Positions 17,966 to 27,088 of a stretch of DNA of 64,000 nt are shown piece after piece. The DNA is taken from the NCBI GenBank assembly GCA_913009655.1, contig CAJVWI010000010.1, positions 1 through 64,000 of the forward strand, given 5' to 3'. The stretch's first letter is position 1; every line of letters starts with the position of its first letter. This DNA is from an uncultured Cryomorphaceae bacterium. GTDB lineage: Bacteria; Bacteroidota; Bacteroidia; Flavobacteriales; Schleiferiaceae. The position numbers were made by a program, and so were the translations under genes. The notes below the pieces were generated by a model, which was not told where the DNA came from, made no database searches, and worked only from the letters and a program-made list of their open reading frames with translations.

Positions 17966-20458
17966 TTAATAATCTCCCAATCCTCTTCTTCTATCAAGCT
18001 TTAAAGCGCTCATTAAAGGCGCTTTTACTCCGATCCCAATATTATAACTTCTCGCATAACCAAATGGAACCCACCTTATACGCATTTCCCAGCAGTGCAA
18101 TTGTCTTAATACATCTATTGTCGTATATGTAAAATCTTTTTCTTGAATATCGTATCCACTGGTAATACCAAGACGCCAATTTGCAGTTGGCTCCCAAGAA
18201 CCATCAAAACGTAAACTTTGAATAGTTTTCATTTCCATAGATCCAGATTTATTTGATTTCCGTAATGAATAACCAACATTAAAAGTCCATGGCGCCGCCC
18301 AATCCATATAGTCCATTGGACCATAATAATCTGGGTACAAATCTTGCTCAAGCCCAAATTCATTTATTGGCACTACCGGACGTCCTGCGGAACTCCCCCC
18401 CCTGAACCTAAAATCTAAAGAAAGCTGATGCAACGCTGGACGCAAAGGACCTTGACCATCCGCCCAAGCAAAAGACTCAGTTCTAACACCACTGCTGTCT
18501 ATTGAATACCAATCGTAATTACCTTGATAGGAAACTCTCACTTTATTTTTTAAAAATGATGTACTCGCTCTAATATTAATTGGAGACAAGGGATTTGATA
18601 TCAAAATAGGATTATAATTGGTTTGAAGCGTAAAATCTTCTAAAAGATTGAATTTTCTGACATCATTTGAATCTGAAAAGCCTAACCACTTGCCATCAAA
18701 AGTATTTCTTAACCGAACATTTAATCCACCTTGATTTCCAACACCAGGAGCGCCATAAATAAAACCTTGATATTTGCTAAAGGTTTGAGAATTTCCAATA
18801 CTATCAATTTGAACCGTTTGAAAAGAATTCCAAATTGGGTCAGTAAAGTCAGGTGCATATCTCCAACTCAAAGAAGGGTACATGACATGGCGGAGAGCTT
18901 TTACAGGTCCTTTTTTAAAAGAGAATATTCCATAAATGGTTGTTGAGGCACCGGCACTGAGCATAAAATCTCGAGCCGAATGAAATCCATTTAAAGTATC
19001 TGTCACGACTGATTTGGTTATCGTATCATACTCTCTATTCAAAGCATAAGGATACCATCTTTCTTGATAGGTGGCATTAGGATTTAAGGTTATAAATCGC
19101 AGTAATTTTACATTAGTTCCCATATTGGCTTTATGATTGACACCCGCACGTAACCGATCAGAATTAAAAAAAACTGAAGGTGTTGTCATTTCAGAAAGCA
19201 AGCCTTGTGTTTCATTTTTTGCTGCCATAGAATACGTTAATCCTATTTTTTCATACCAGCGAGTTGCACCTATTGGACTCCTTCTCGCAAATGGCTGAAT
19301 CCTGCTCATTCCGATGTTCACTTCGGGTAAGCTTAATGTAAGTGTTCCATTTTGATTGTTTTGTCTGTGCCGAGCTGCTGCAGTTAAATTAAAAGGACTG
19401 CCCCTCCATCGCTTCGAATAACTAATCGATGATGACATATCATTTTTTTGAAAATCTGCAGGATTAGTAGTTGTATTTCTAAAAAAAGAGCCAGTTGCCA
19501 ATTCGACGCGCGCATTAAATTGCTGAGTAGGATGGGCTTTTCGATCTTGAGAATGACTCCATGAGATTCTAAAATCTCTAGAATCCATGAACTGACTTGA
19601 ATTTTGATTTCTGGGATCTCCAAAAGTTGTTCTATTAATCTGAACTCCTAAGTTTCCCGAATAACGATACCGATACTTATAATTACTTGATGCCCTGATA
19701 CCCCACGAACCTCTTGAATAAATATCCCCGGTAACTCTTAAATCATAATGATCATTAAAAGCCCAATAGTAGCCACCACCAATTAGGCCCAAACCCCATT
19801 CTCGTTTATCTGAAAATTTTGGAATTATATATCCAGATGCTCGCTTCTCCATTATTGGAAAAAAGGCAAAAGGAAGAAATAGTGGAGTTGGAATATCAAG
19901 AATTTGTAAAAAAGCTGGCCCCGTGACAATCTGCTTCCCTATATCAAGTCGAGCTTTACCTGTAATAATAGCAAAATGTGGATGCTCATGATTACAGGAT
20001 GTAAAAGAAGCACCTCCAAGGAAATAACTACTATCACTGATCATCTTGATCTTTTTACCATGTAAAAAACCTTCGCTCTCAGTCGTGTTACCCTTAAAAA
20101 TCCAACCTTTTTTAGTTTTGTAATTATAACGCAAAGTATCAGCACCAAATTGTCTATCACCTTGAATTATTCTTGGCTTGCCCGATATTTCTCCATTTTT
20201 TTTCTCAATACCATATGCTGTTAACATGTTTTTATCCCAATCAATTCTGATCAAGTCAGCATATAGCTCCATACCTTCCATTATTACTTGAGCTTTATTT
20301 CTTAGAATCACAGCGTTATCTTCAGGGATATACTCACCTTCAGATTCAGAAAGAAATTGAATAGCACCATCATTTCCTGAACTCTGAGCAAATAACCCGA
20401 ATCCGAAATTAAAAGATAAGATTAACGCGAAAGCGCGTAATTTTGAAACCGTCATCAT
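17966..20458 (-). CDS. lptD: LptD-like outer-membrane LPS assembly protein
   Basis: This protein inserts LPS into the outer leaflet. The track start at 20473 is a TTG inside a -7 box (TACTTTTG, 20478-20471); the ATGs at 20458/20455 give an 830-aa protein with a signal peptide ending GFGLFAQ. Residues about 35-200 form the LptA/OstA-like jellyroll (PRIIQGDRQFGADTLRYNYKTKKGW). The remainder is a large beta-barrel with many alternating aromatic strands (LRVTGDIYSRGSWGIRASSNYKYRYRYSG region). Its length matches Bacteroidota LptD homologues. It shares its upstream region with the divergent amidase. Confidence 0.85.
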   Translation of the reverse strand: MMTVSKLRAFALILSFNFGFGLFAQSSGNDGAIQFLSESEGEYIPEDNAVILRNKAQVIMEGMELYADLIRIDWDKNMLTAYGIEKKNGEISGKPRIIQGDRQFGADTLRYNYKTKKGWIFKGNTTESEGFLHGKKIKMISDSSYFLGGASFTSCNHEHPHFAIITGKARLDIGKQIVTGPAFLQILDIPTPLFLPFAFFPIMEKRASGYIIPKFSDKREWGLGLIGGGYYWAFNDHYDLRVTGDIYSRGSWGIRASSNYKYRYRYSGNLGVQINRTTFGDPRNQNSSQFMDSRDFRISWSHSQDRKAHPTQQFNARVELATGSFFRNTTTNPADFQKNDMSSSISYSKRWRGSPFNLTAAARHRQNNQNGTLTLSLPEVNIGMSRIQPFARRSPIGATRWYEKIGLTYSMAAKNETQGLLSEMTTPSVFFNSDRLRAGVNHKANMGTNVKLLRFITLNPNATYQERWYPYALNREYDTITKSVVTDTLNGFHSARDFMLSAGASTTIYGIFSFKKGPVKALRHVMYPSLSWRYAPDFTDPIWNSFQTVQIDSIGNSQTFSKYQGFIYGAPGVGNQGGLNVRLRNTFDGKWLGFSDSNDVRKFNLLEDFTLQTNYNPILISNPLSPINIRASTSFLKNKVRVSYQGNYDWYSIDSSGVRTESFAWADGQGPLRPALHQLSLDFRFRGGSSAGRPVVPINEFGLEQDLYPDYYGPMDYMDWAAPWTFNVGYSLRKSNKSGSMEMKTIQSLRFDGSWEPTANWRLGITSGYDIQEKDFTYTTIDVLRQLHCWEMRIRWVPFGYARSYNIGIGVKAPLMSALKLDRRRGLGDY

Positions 20459-20470
20459 TATTATTAAGTT

Positions 20471-20478
20471 CAAAAGTA
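20471..20478 (-). promoter_or_regulatory. -7 element upstream of lptD
   Basis: TACTTTTG on the minus strand (20478-20471), 12 bases before the ATG at 20458, fits TAnnTTTG. It lies immediately before the divergent amidase start at 20484, so the two start regions nearly overlap. Confidence 0.5.
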
Positions 20479-20483
20479 CTCAA

Positions 20484-21599
20484 ATGCAACGCCTGACATG
20501 GTTTCTTATTGTCACTTTAGTCCTTCCATATTTTGGATTTACTAATTCACCTGCTACATCTGATCATGTTCGGAAGGTCATTATCGATGCCGGACATGGC
20601 GGTAAAGACCCTGGTAATCTAGGTACTAGGCGTTACAAAACATACGAAAAAGACATTGCTTTATCCGTCGCTCTTGAGACAGCAAAAGAAATTGAAAAAG
20701 AATTTCCAGACGTTGAAGTCATTCTAACAAGAGATTCTGATAGATTTTTAGAGTTGTATGAAAGAACTGCTTTAGCAAATAGAGAAAAGGGCGATCTATT
20801 CATATCAATTCATTGCGATGCCGTTGACAACAATTCAGCAGCTTACGGCACAACAACTTATGTGATGGGTAAAAATCATGATGATGAAAATCAAGTTGCG
20901 CTAAGAGAAAATTCTGTAATTCTCTTGGAAGACAATTATAAAGAAAAGTATGAAGGTTATGACCCTCGAAAGCCTGAAAGCTATATTGCCTTAACCCTTT
21001 ACCAATATGCATTTCAAAATCAGAGTATTGAGCTTGCACAAATAATACAAAATTCATTCAAGAATGATGTAGGAAGAAGAGACAGAGGGGTTAAGCAACA
21101 GCCACTTTATGTGACAAGTAGATGTTCAATGCCATCAGTCTTAGTTGAATTAGGGTTTTTGACAAATAGTAAGGAAGAAGATTTTTTACTGAGCCTTTTA
21201 GGTCAGAAGAAAATGGCAAAATCAATAGCAACATCTTTCGGATTGTACAAGTCCCGCAGGGAATTAAATTCTCTAGAAGGGAATACTACATTAGACACTA
21301 AAAGAATCAAAGAGAATAAATCAAAAAAACAAAATTCCAAAGCAATTTTTTGTGTTCAACTTTCAGTATCAGGATTGAAAAAACCTGTAAATGAAAAACC
21401 TTTTAGCGCTTTGCGTAATGTTTCCGTAAAAAAAGAGGGACGACTCTACAGGTATCTGCAAGGTGAGTATAATGCAAAACCTAAGTGTGATTCTGCTTTG
21501 ACATTTGCAAAAAAAAATGGTTTTACAGATGCATTTATCGTTGCATATAAAAACGATAAAAAAATTAGTCTCGAAGAAGCCAAACGCCTTAATCAATAA
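20484..21599 (+). CDS. amiC: N-acetylmuramoyl-L-alanine amidase with SPOR-like tail
   Basis: This Amidase_3 Zn hydrolase cleaves the peptide from N-acetylmuramic acid. A signal segment (residues 1-24, LVLPYFGFTNSPA) is followed by VRKVIIDAGHGGKDPGNLG with the first Zn His, LFISIHCDAVD with the third, and SVLVELGFLTNSKEEDFLL with the catalytic Glu. After a KR-rich linker, residues about 295-371 (AIFCVQLSVSG to YKNDKKISLEEAKRLNQ) resemble a SPOR peptidoglycan-binding domain, placing the enzyme at septa. It lies 17 bp before the mlaD-like gene. Confidence 0.9.
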   Translation: MQRLTWFLIVTLVLPYFGFTNSPATSDHVRKVIIDAGHGGKDPGNLGTRRYKTYEKDIALSVALETAKEIEKEFPDVEVILTRDSDRFLELYERTALANREKGDLFISIHCDAVDNNSAAYGTTTYVMGKNHDDENQVALRENSVILLEDNYKEKYEGYDPRKPESYIALTLYQYAFQNQSIELAQIIQNSFKNDVGRRDRGVKQQPLYVTSRCSMPSVLVELGFLTNSKEEDFLLSLLGQKKMAKSIATSFGLYKSRRELNSLEGNTTLDTKRIKENKSKKQNSKAIFCVQLSVSGLKKPVNEKPFSALRNVSVKKEGRLYRYLQGEYNAKPKCDSALTFAKKNGFTDAFIVAYKNDKKISLEEAKRLNQ

Positions 21600-21616
21600 T
21601 CGTATCTTACAGTCCT

Positions 21617-22591
21617 ATGATTTCACGTGAATTTAAAACTGGAACCGTAATTCTAGTAGCTGCCTTAATTTTATATTACGGAACCAATTTCCTCAAAGGA
21701 GATGACTTTTTCAAAAAAGGAATTGAGGTGCATTCAGTTTATATGAAGACTGGAGGAATAACAAAATCTCAAAAAGTAACAATAAATGGATTTTCCGTGG
21801 GTAAAGTCATTGATGTGAGTCTGCATCCTGATAATTCTGGGAAAATAATCGTAAAATTCAATATTGATACGGAATATCCAATTGCATCGAATACCGTTGC
21901 TGAAATAAGGTCTTCTGATCTTCTCGGGGCAAAGGAAATTGCCCTGGTTTTAGGAAATGGAAGCGCTTTAGTGGAAAATGGGGATACTCTAAAATCAAGT
22001 TTAGAAGAATCAATATCTGAGACCATAAACAAAGAAGTTTTACCGGTAAAACTAAAAGCTGAAGAGCTCCTTGCAAGTATAGATACTGCAATTTCAATTT
22101 TCACTGGCTTTTTAGGAGGCAATATTGAGAGTGACTTTAAGGAATCATTCAGTAACGTAAATAAGAGTCTTACAAATCTTGGTGAAATCACAGAAAAAAT
22201 AAATATTTATCTAGAGGACAACAAAGAAGCAATTGGTTCGGCTACGAAAAATATTGAAAAAATGACAAGTACATTAGATGAGAATAGAGATGAGCTAAAT
22301 CGTGTCTTCAACAATATTGCAAATATTTCTGACACCATTGCTCAAACAAATGCAGGAAATGCTATTCGGTCTCTTTCCAGCACATCGATACGCTTAGATC
22401 AAATTGTCAAATCATTGGAAACCGGCAACGGTACTCTTGGTAAACTAGTATCTTCCGACTCCCTTTATTTTGATATCGACCGAACAGTAAATTCTTTGGA
22501 CAAATTATTACTTGATATTCGTGAGCATCCCAAGCGTTATGTGAAATTATCAATATTTGGCGGTCGCAGGTCTATTGAAGAGGAGAAATAA
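21617..22591 (+). CDS. mlaD: MlaD-like MCE domain phospholipid transport protein
   Basis: This is an inner-membrane-anchored MCE protein of a retrograde or anterograde phospholipid transport system. One N-terminal transmembrane helix (about 7-23, GTVILVAALILYYGTNFL) is followed by an MCE domain (about 36-115, KTGGITKSQKVTINGFSVGKVIDV) and a long helical region (about 130-290) rich in coiled-coil heptads. The length of 324 aa is typical of Bacteroidota homologues. No mlaE or mlaF is nearby. It is 3 bp before the Fe-S gene, suggesting one transcript from the amidase on. Confidence 0.88.
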   Translation: MISREFKTGTVILVAALILYYGTNFLKGDDFFKKGIEVHSVYMKTGGITKSQKVTINGFSVGKVIDVSLHPDNSGKIIVKFNIDTEYPIASNTVAEIRSSDLLGAKEIALVLGNGSALVENGDTLKSSLEESISETINKEVLPVKLKAEELLASIDTAISIFTGFLGGNIESDFKESFSNVNKSLTNLGEITEKINIYLEDNKEAIGSATKNIEKMTSTLDENRDELNRVFNNIANISDTIAQTNAGNAIRSLSSTSIRLDQIVKSLETGNGTLGKLVSSDSLYFDIDRTVNSLDKLLLDIREHPKRYVKLSIFGGRRSIEEEK

Positions 22592-22594
22592 TTC

Positions 22595-23857
22595 ATGATC
22601 GAACAAGTTACATTTGCAGTACTTCTTTTTATCGGAGGAACAATATTTACTCTAAAAATATTGCGACTGAGAAAGGGGCTTTCTTTAGCTAGACCGAGCG
22701 AAAGGAATGATCAAAAAGCTGAAAGATGGAAAACCATGACCAGAATTGCCCTAGGTCAGCGAAAAATGGGTACGAAACCCTTAGCCGCTTTTTTCCATTT
22801 AATAGTATATGTGGGGTTCGTGATAATTAATATCGAAGTTATTGAAATACTTCTTGATGGTTTACTTGGCACTCATCGGATTCTGAAATACCCATTGGGC
22901 TCTTTATACAATCCCATTATGTCCATATTTGAATGGTTAGGAGTTGCGGTAATAATTGCCTGTATAGCTTTTTTATTTAGAAGATGGTTTGGTAGAATTC
23001 CAAGGCTTAAACACAAGGAACTTGATGGTTGGCCGCAACGAGACGCACATATAATCCTCTACACGGAAATTGTTTTGATGATTGCTTTATTGACTATGAA
23101 TGCTGCCGAGGAAGCTTCACTAAAAAACTCTGCGCCATTCTTCTTTTCTAACATTATAGCCCAAGGATTGGCAGGAATATCATCAGAAAATCTATTTTTT
23201 ATTCAAAAATCAGCTTGGTGGGTTCACTTCGTAGGCATTCTTGCTTTCTTGAACTATTTACCTCACTCTAAGCACTTTCACATAATCCTAGCATTTCCAA
23301 ATACTTGGTATTCTAACCTTGCAAAACGAGGTGCAATAACCCCTATGACAGCTGTTACAAATGAAATAAAAGCTATGATGGACCCAAGTTTTGTCCCAGA
23401 TATTTCGAATAACCCAAAACATTTTGGAGCTAAAGATATTAGTGACCTTCATTTTGCAAACTTACTCAACGCATACACATGCACAGAATGCGGAAGGTGC
23501 ACTGATGAATGTCCGGCAAATCAAACCGGAAAACTTCTTTCTCCAAGAAAAATAATGATATCAACTCGCAAGCGCGTTGAAGAGCTGATTGAAAATCCTG
23601 GAAGCGAGCTTAATTTACTAGATAATTATATTACCAGAGAAGAACTTTGGGCATGTACAACATGTAATGCATGTGTTGAAGCTTGTCCATTAAATATTGA
23701 TCCGTTAGATATAATCGTTCAAATGAGACAGTACCTGGTGATGGAAGAGTCATCTGCCCCACAGAGTATAAATGCAATGAACACGAATATAGAAAATAAC
23801 GGAGCCCCTTGGGCTTATTCTCAGGCAGATAGAGGTATGTGGATAAAAGAGAATTAA
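22595..23857 (+). CDS. Membrane-bound [4Fe-4S] dicluster protein (HdrC/GlpC-like)
   Basis: The protein has 420 aa. The N-terminal half carries about five transmembrane helices (for example VTFAVLLFIGGTIFTLKIL and LGVAVIIACIAFLF), with conserved His residues that could bind haem. The C-terminal half has two ferredoxin-type cluster motifs: CTECGRCTDECP (about 295-306) and CTTCNACVEACP (about 352-363). Such proteins pass electrons between the quinone pool and a soluble partner. The CCG-domain protein at 24292, one gene away, is the natural HdrB/GlpC-type partner. The substrate is unknown. Confidence 0.85.
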   Translation: MIEQVTFAVLLFIGGTIFTLKILRLRKGLSLARPSERNDQKAERWKTMTRIALGQRKMGTKPLAAFFHLIVYVGFVIINIEVIEILLDGLLGTHRILKYPLGSLYNPIMSIFEWLGVAVIIACIAFLFRRWFGRIPRLKHKELDGWPQRDAHIILYTEIVLMIALLTMNAAEEASLKNSAPFFFSNIIAQGLAGISSENLFFIQKSAWWVHFVGILAFLNYLPHSKHFHIILAFPNTWYSNLAKRGAITPMTAVTNEIKAMMDPSFVPDISNNPKHFGAKDISDLHFANLLNAYTCTECGRCTDECPANQTGKLLSPRKIMISTRKRVEELIENPGSELNLLDNYITREELWACTTCNACVEACPLNIDPLDIIVQMRQYLVMEESSAPQSINAMNTNIENNGAPWAYSQADRGMWIKEN

Positions 23858-23859
23858 AA

Positions 23860-24288
23860 ATGAGTAAAAAAGAGAAACTTCAAGACATTATTGTGAATGG
23901 GATAAAAATTAGCCCAGTATTGCCGGAGGAAGTTAAAAATTATTTGATCGATATTGACGGCACTATTTGTGATGACATTCCAAATGAAGAGCCCGAAAGA
24001 ATGAAAAGTGCAAAAGTCTATCCAGAAGCTCAACAGACTATTAAGAAATGGTATGCAGAGGGACATATCATAACTTTTTTCACTTCAAGAACGGAAGAGC
24101 ATAGAGCAGTCACTGAAGATTGGTTAAGGATTAATGATTTTCGATTTCATGGCATAGTAATGGGTAAACCTAGAGGAGGTAATTATCATTGGATAGATAA
24201 TCATATCGTAAGAGCAACAAGATATTCAGGAACATTTAGTGATCTTGTAAAGAAAGAGGCAAGTATCGAAGTTTTTGAAAATTCATAA
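23860..24288 (+). CDS. HAD-like phosphatase of unknown substrate
   Basis: I take ATG 23860 as the start (142 aa); the track begins at an upstream GTG overlapping the Fe-S gene. The nucleophile motif YLIDIDGTICDD (about 22-33) is the HAD DxDGT motif. ITFFTSRTEEHRAVTEDWL provides the motif II Ser/Thr, and KPRGGNYHWIDNHI provides a Lys and acidic C-terminal motif. Bacteroidota orthologues are often labelled phosphoheptose isomerase without good support. It sits 2 bp after one Fe-S gene and 3 bp before another, so its job may relate to that complex. Confidence 0.72.
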   Translation: MSKKEKLQDIIVNGIKISPVLPEEVKNYLIDIDGTICDDIPNEEPERMKSAKVYPEAQQTIKKWYAEGHIITFFTSRTEEHRAVTEDWLRINDFRFHGIVMGKPRGGNYHWIDNHIVRATRYSGTFSDLVKKEASIEVFENS

Positions 24289-24291
24289 ATA

Positions 24292-25083
24292 ATGAGCGAG
24301 TTAATTAGCATCCCCACACTGGCAGAAATGACTGCAAAAAATGAAACTCCCGATGTTTTGTTTTGGGTTGGTTGTGCCGGAAGCTTTGATGATCGGGCAA
24401 AAAAAATAACTAAAGCATTTGCCCGCCTTCTAATGCGAGCTGAAATTAAATTTGCTGTTTTAGGTGCTGAAGAAAGTTGTTCTGGAGACCCCGCAAGAAG
24501 AGCGGGAAATGAATTTCTATATCAAATGCAAGCACTTACAAATATCGAAACTTTGAATTCTTACAAGGTTCAGCGCATTGTAACTACCTGCCCACACTGT
24601 TTTAATACCTTAAAAAATGAATATCCAGAACTTGGGGGACAGTATGAAGTCTTCCATCACACCCAATTTCTAAAAACACTTTTAGAAGAAGGTAAACTTA
24701 AAGTAGAAGGTGGAGCATTTAAAGGAAAGCGCATTGTCTTCCATGACCCCTGCTACCTAGGCCGGATAAATGGAGAATATGAAGCTCCAAGAAAAGTACT
24801 TTCAGCACTGGAATCTGAATTGATAGAAATGAAACGCTGCAAGCAAAAAGGGCTTTGTTGCGGAGCGGGAGGATCTCAGATGTTTAAAGAATCGGAAAAA
24901 GGAGCAATAGATATAAACCTTGAGCGTTCAAAAGAGGCATTAGCTTCAGATCCTCAAATTATAGCCACAGGATGCCCTTTTTGCAATACGATGATCTCTG
25001 ATGGAGTAAAACACTTTAACCAAGAAGGAAAAGTTCAGGTTCTTGATATAGCTGAAGCCATTTCTCAAGCTGATGATATTTAA
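24292..25083 (+). CDS. CCG-domain Fe-S protein (HdrB/LutA/GlcF-like)
   Basis: This 263-aa protein contains two cysteine-rich CCG repeats that bind a non-cubane or [4Fe-4S] cluster. The first is around SCSGDPARRAGNEFLY with TTCPHCFNTLKNEYP. The second is around HDPCYLGRINGEYEAPRKVL with GLCCGAGGSQMF and GCPFCNTMISDG. The family includes heterodisulfide reductase B, GlpC/GlcF and LutA. With the membrane dicluster protein at 22595 it forms a predicted two-part membrane oxidoreductase. It overlaps the next gene by 11 bp. Confidence 0.88.
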   Translation: MSELISIPTLAEMTAKNETPDVLFWVGCAGSFDDRAKKITKAFARLLMRAEIKFAVLGAEESCSGDPARRAGNEFLYQMQALTNIETLNSYKVQRIVTTCPHCFNTLKNEYPELGGQYEVFHHTQFLKTLLEEGKLKVEGGAFKGKRIVFHDPCYLGRINGEYEAPRKVLSALESELIEMKRCKQKGLCCGAGGSQMFKESEKGAIDINLERSKEALASDPQIIATGCPFCNTMISDGVKHFNQEGKVQVLDIAEAISQADDI

Positions 25084-25543
25084 GGGTAATAACTGGGATG
25101 ATATTCCATCAGAATCGAGATTTTGGTGCTTCTCTGCTCAAAGGCCATGGACAAAAGACGAAAAAAAATATCTCGATAGTGCATTAAGTGAATTATGTAC
25201 AAACTGGAAAGCTCATGGCCACCCTATAAAAGCAGGATTTAAAACTGTTGAAAGTAGACTTATCGGTTTATGCGTAGATGAATCATCAAAAGAAGCCAGC
25301 GGTTGCTCAATTGATAGCAGAATACATTTTTTAAATAATATTAGTGTTAGGCTTGGCATAAACCTTTTCAATCGAATGCACATCTATGTTCGTGATGACG
25401 GCACTACTGAATGGTTAAATGTTCCTTTAAAAGAAGCAAAAAAAATGAAATCTGGAGAATTTTTAAATAGTATAGCTCCATTTAAAGGAGACTGGAAACC
25501 GATTTCTAAAATTGAAGGGTCTTGGATTTCTCCATCTAAATAA
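25073..25543 (+). CDS. Conserved Bacteroidota protein of unknown function
   Basis: The protein has 156 aa, with no signal peptide or transmembrane helix. It begins MIFKGNNWDDIPSESRFWCFSAQRPW and ends GDWKPISKIEGSWISPSK. I recognise it as the family often labelled ABC transporter ATPase in Bacteroidota, but it has no Walker motifs, so that label is not supported. The 11-bp overlap with the CCG-domain gene and constant neighbourhood suggest a role with the Fe-S complex. It is convergent with the Nudix gene. Confidence 0.6.
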   Translation: MIFKGNNWDDIPSESRFWCFSAQRPWTKDEKKYLDSALSELCTNWKAHGHPIKAGFKTVESRLIGLCVDESSKEASGCSIDSRIHFLNNISVRLGINLFNRMHIYVRDDGTTEWLNVPLKEAKKMKSGEFLNSIAPFKGDWKPISKIEGSWISPSK

Positions 25544-25552
25544 TTAAAATCT

Positions 25553-25993
25553 TCAAGACTTTTTATATTTTTTGAACGCTATTGCCGCTTTTTTTTCTAT
25601 TAGGAAAGTGAACATATCATCATCAAGTTCCTCGATATTGCACCATACAAATCGCTCTACATCCTTTTCGGGAAATTCTATTGATGAATATGTATTGAAG
25701 TTTAAAGGTCCTTGAGGCTCAACAATGTAGAAAAAAGATTGAACCTGGAATTTAGAATCAATAGCAGATTCTTGCGCAAAATCATTAAAATAAATATTTT
25801 TCTTAACTTTTATAGTAAGGTCTAACTCCTCTTTAAATTCCCGGATAAGAGCATCCTTATGACCCTCTCCCCAATCAACTCCTCCTCCAGGGAATTTGAC
25901 CATTGGAATACCTTTATACCTTTCAACTGCAATTAGAACTTGGCCAGAATCATTCATCAGGAATCCGTAAACTCTCAGTGTTCTCTGTTCCAT
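25553..25993 (-). CDS. Nudix hydrolase
   Basis: At 146 aa, the Nudix box is GGVDWGEGHKDALIREFKEELDL (about 38-60), matching GX5EX7REUXEEXGU closely except for the final Gly-aliphatic position. It would hydrolyse a nucleoside diphosphate linked to another moiety; the substrate is not predictable. It is 11 bp after the small haem-motif lipoprotein gene on the same strand. Confidence 0.85.
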   Translation of the reverse strand: MEQRTLRVYGFLMNDSGQVLIAVERYKGIPMVKFPGGGVDWGEGHKDALIREFKEELDLTIKVKKNIYFNDFAQESAIDSKFQVQSFFYIVEPQGPLNFNTYSSIEFPEKDVERFVWCNIEELDDDMFTFLIEKKAAIAFKKYKKS

Positions 25994-26004
25994 TTAATAA
26001 TGAG

Positions 26005-26481
26005 TCAGATCTTTATTTTTTCAATTCTGGATATAGGCCCAGGACAATGCTCTCTGTGGCAAGACACACATGTAGTCAAAGCTGAATTAAATAATAAAAT
26101 TTGTTCCCGAATTTCTCCTTGCTTGAGTATAATTGTTTTTAACTCCTCAAGTTGTTCAATATAAATATTACTGAATAATTGGAATGACGGCTGAATTTCT
26201 TTTCTATCAGTGGGCTCATCAGTAGACATAGTCGAATGCGAACTAATCAATTTATCTATGTCAATAATAGTAAGACCCCCGGAATTTACCTTAAATCGAA
26301 GCGACTCCATATCTAAAGCCATATCCCTCATTGTATTGGCTAAATCACTGGGCTCATATAAGTCTAGGTGCTTTTTTTCCGTTGAATTAGACTCAAAAGT
26401 ATTGCTGCTACAAGAAACCAAACAGGCCCAAAAACTAAAATAAACGAAATAAAAAATATTTTTATTTAGACTTGTGCCCAT
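26005..26481 (-). CDS. Small lipoprotein with a CxxCH motif
   Basis: This 158-aa protein has a lipoprotein signal: FVYFSFWACLVSCSSN, where the lipobox Cys is about residue 24. Near the C-terminus TTCVSCHREHC (about 136-146) contains a CxxCH haem c motif. The middle is helical (SDLANTMRDMALDMESLRF), like four-helix cytochrome c'-type proteins that end with CxxCH. The likely role is periplasmic electron transfer or sensing, unproven. It is 1 bp from the DUF4920 lipoprotein gene upstream and probably co-transcribed. Confidence 0.68.
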   Translation of the reverse strand: MGTSLNKNIFYFVYFSFWACLVSCSSNTFESNSTEKKHLDLYEPSDLANTMRDMALDMESLRFKVNSGGLTIIDIDKLISSHSTMSTDEPTDRKEIQPSFQLFSNIYIEQLEELKTIILKQGEIREQILLFNSALTTCVSCHREHCPGPISRIEKIKI

Positions 26482-26482
26482 C

Positions 26483-27001
26483 TTATTCCTCTAAAATCCT
26501 TGAATCTTTATTCTCATCTTTTCGCTCTAAGGCAACACCTGAGGCTAAGATTGAATAAGAGACCTCATAATCAGTTATTGATGCAATCAATGAGTCAGAC
26601 TTTCCTGCATCTGAAGCCTGATGTTTAAGCCAGTCTACACTGAGCGTATCGATGGTCATAGCTCCTTTTAAAATAGCAAGTTCACCAACAGCATTCATAG
26701 GAACAAAGAACCCATAGTCTTCAAAACGAACAAGGGCATTTTCTCCATTCCCCAAGTCTAGTTCCATCCAGCAACCTTTTTTCTGACAAATAGAAGTAAT
26801 TTGCGCTGAAAAAGTTGAAAAAACTGAATCTTCACCTGATTCCATTTCAAACAAAAGATCACTCAATTTTGTAGTATTTGTAATATCAATTGTGTCTCCA
26901 AAATAATCATATTTTGCCGATACTTGCTCGGTTACTCCCACTGATGAACATGAGATAAAAATAAGGGAAATGGCTAAAGAGATTAGGTAGCGATAATTCA
27001 T
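26483..27001 (-). CDS. DUF4920 domain lipoprotein
   Basis: A 172-aa lipoprotein (signal and lipobox SLAISLIFISCSS, Cys about 18). The DUF4920 core includes SAQITSICQKKGCWMELDLG and VRFEDYGFFVPMNAVGELAILKG. The Cys pair with Met in CQKKGCWM suggests a metal site, perhaps copper, but this is inference. A perfect -7 box TATCTTTG at 27025-27018 precedes the ATG by 16 bases and faces away from the ilvE promoter. It heads the DUF4920-CxxCH lipoprotein-Nudix unit. Confidence 0.78.
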   Translation of the reverse strand: MNYRYLISLAISLIFISCSSVGVTEQVSAKYDYFGDTIDITNTTKLSDLLFEMESGEDSVFSTFSAQITSICQKKGCWMELDLGNGENALVRFEDYGFFVPMNAVGELAILKGAMTIDTLSVDWLKHQASDAGKSDSLIASITDYEVSYSILASGVALERKDENKDSRILEE

Positions 27002-27017
27002 AATTTCTTACTTTATC

Positions 27018-27047
27018 CAAAGATACACCCTTTCCTTTGTACATTTG
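27018..27047. promoter_or_regulatory. Divergent promoters, DUF4920 lipoprotein and ilvE
   Basis: TATCTTTG on the minus strand (27025-27018) and TACATTTG on the plus strand (27040-27047) are both perfect TAnnTTTG boxes, 14 bp apart. ilvE starts 41 bases after its box. Confidence 0.65.
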
Positions 27048-27088
27048 CCGCTTGAATTTTATCTCCAAAAACCATTCTAAACACGAGT

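Noticed and set aside
18411-18419. C8 run in lptD as a phase-variation tract
   Set aside because: Eight C in a coding barrel gene is within the range seen elsewhere in the window (another C8 occurs in acnB) and no promoter or frame switching context is evident.
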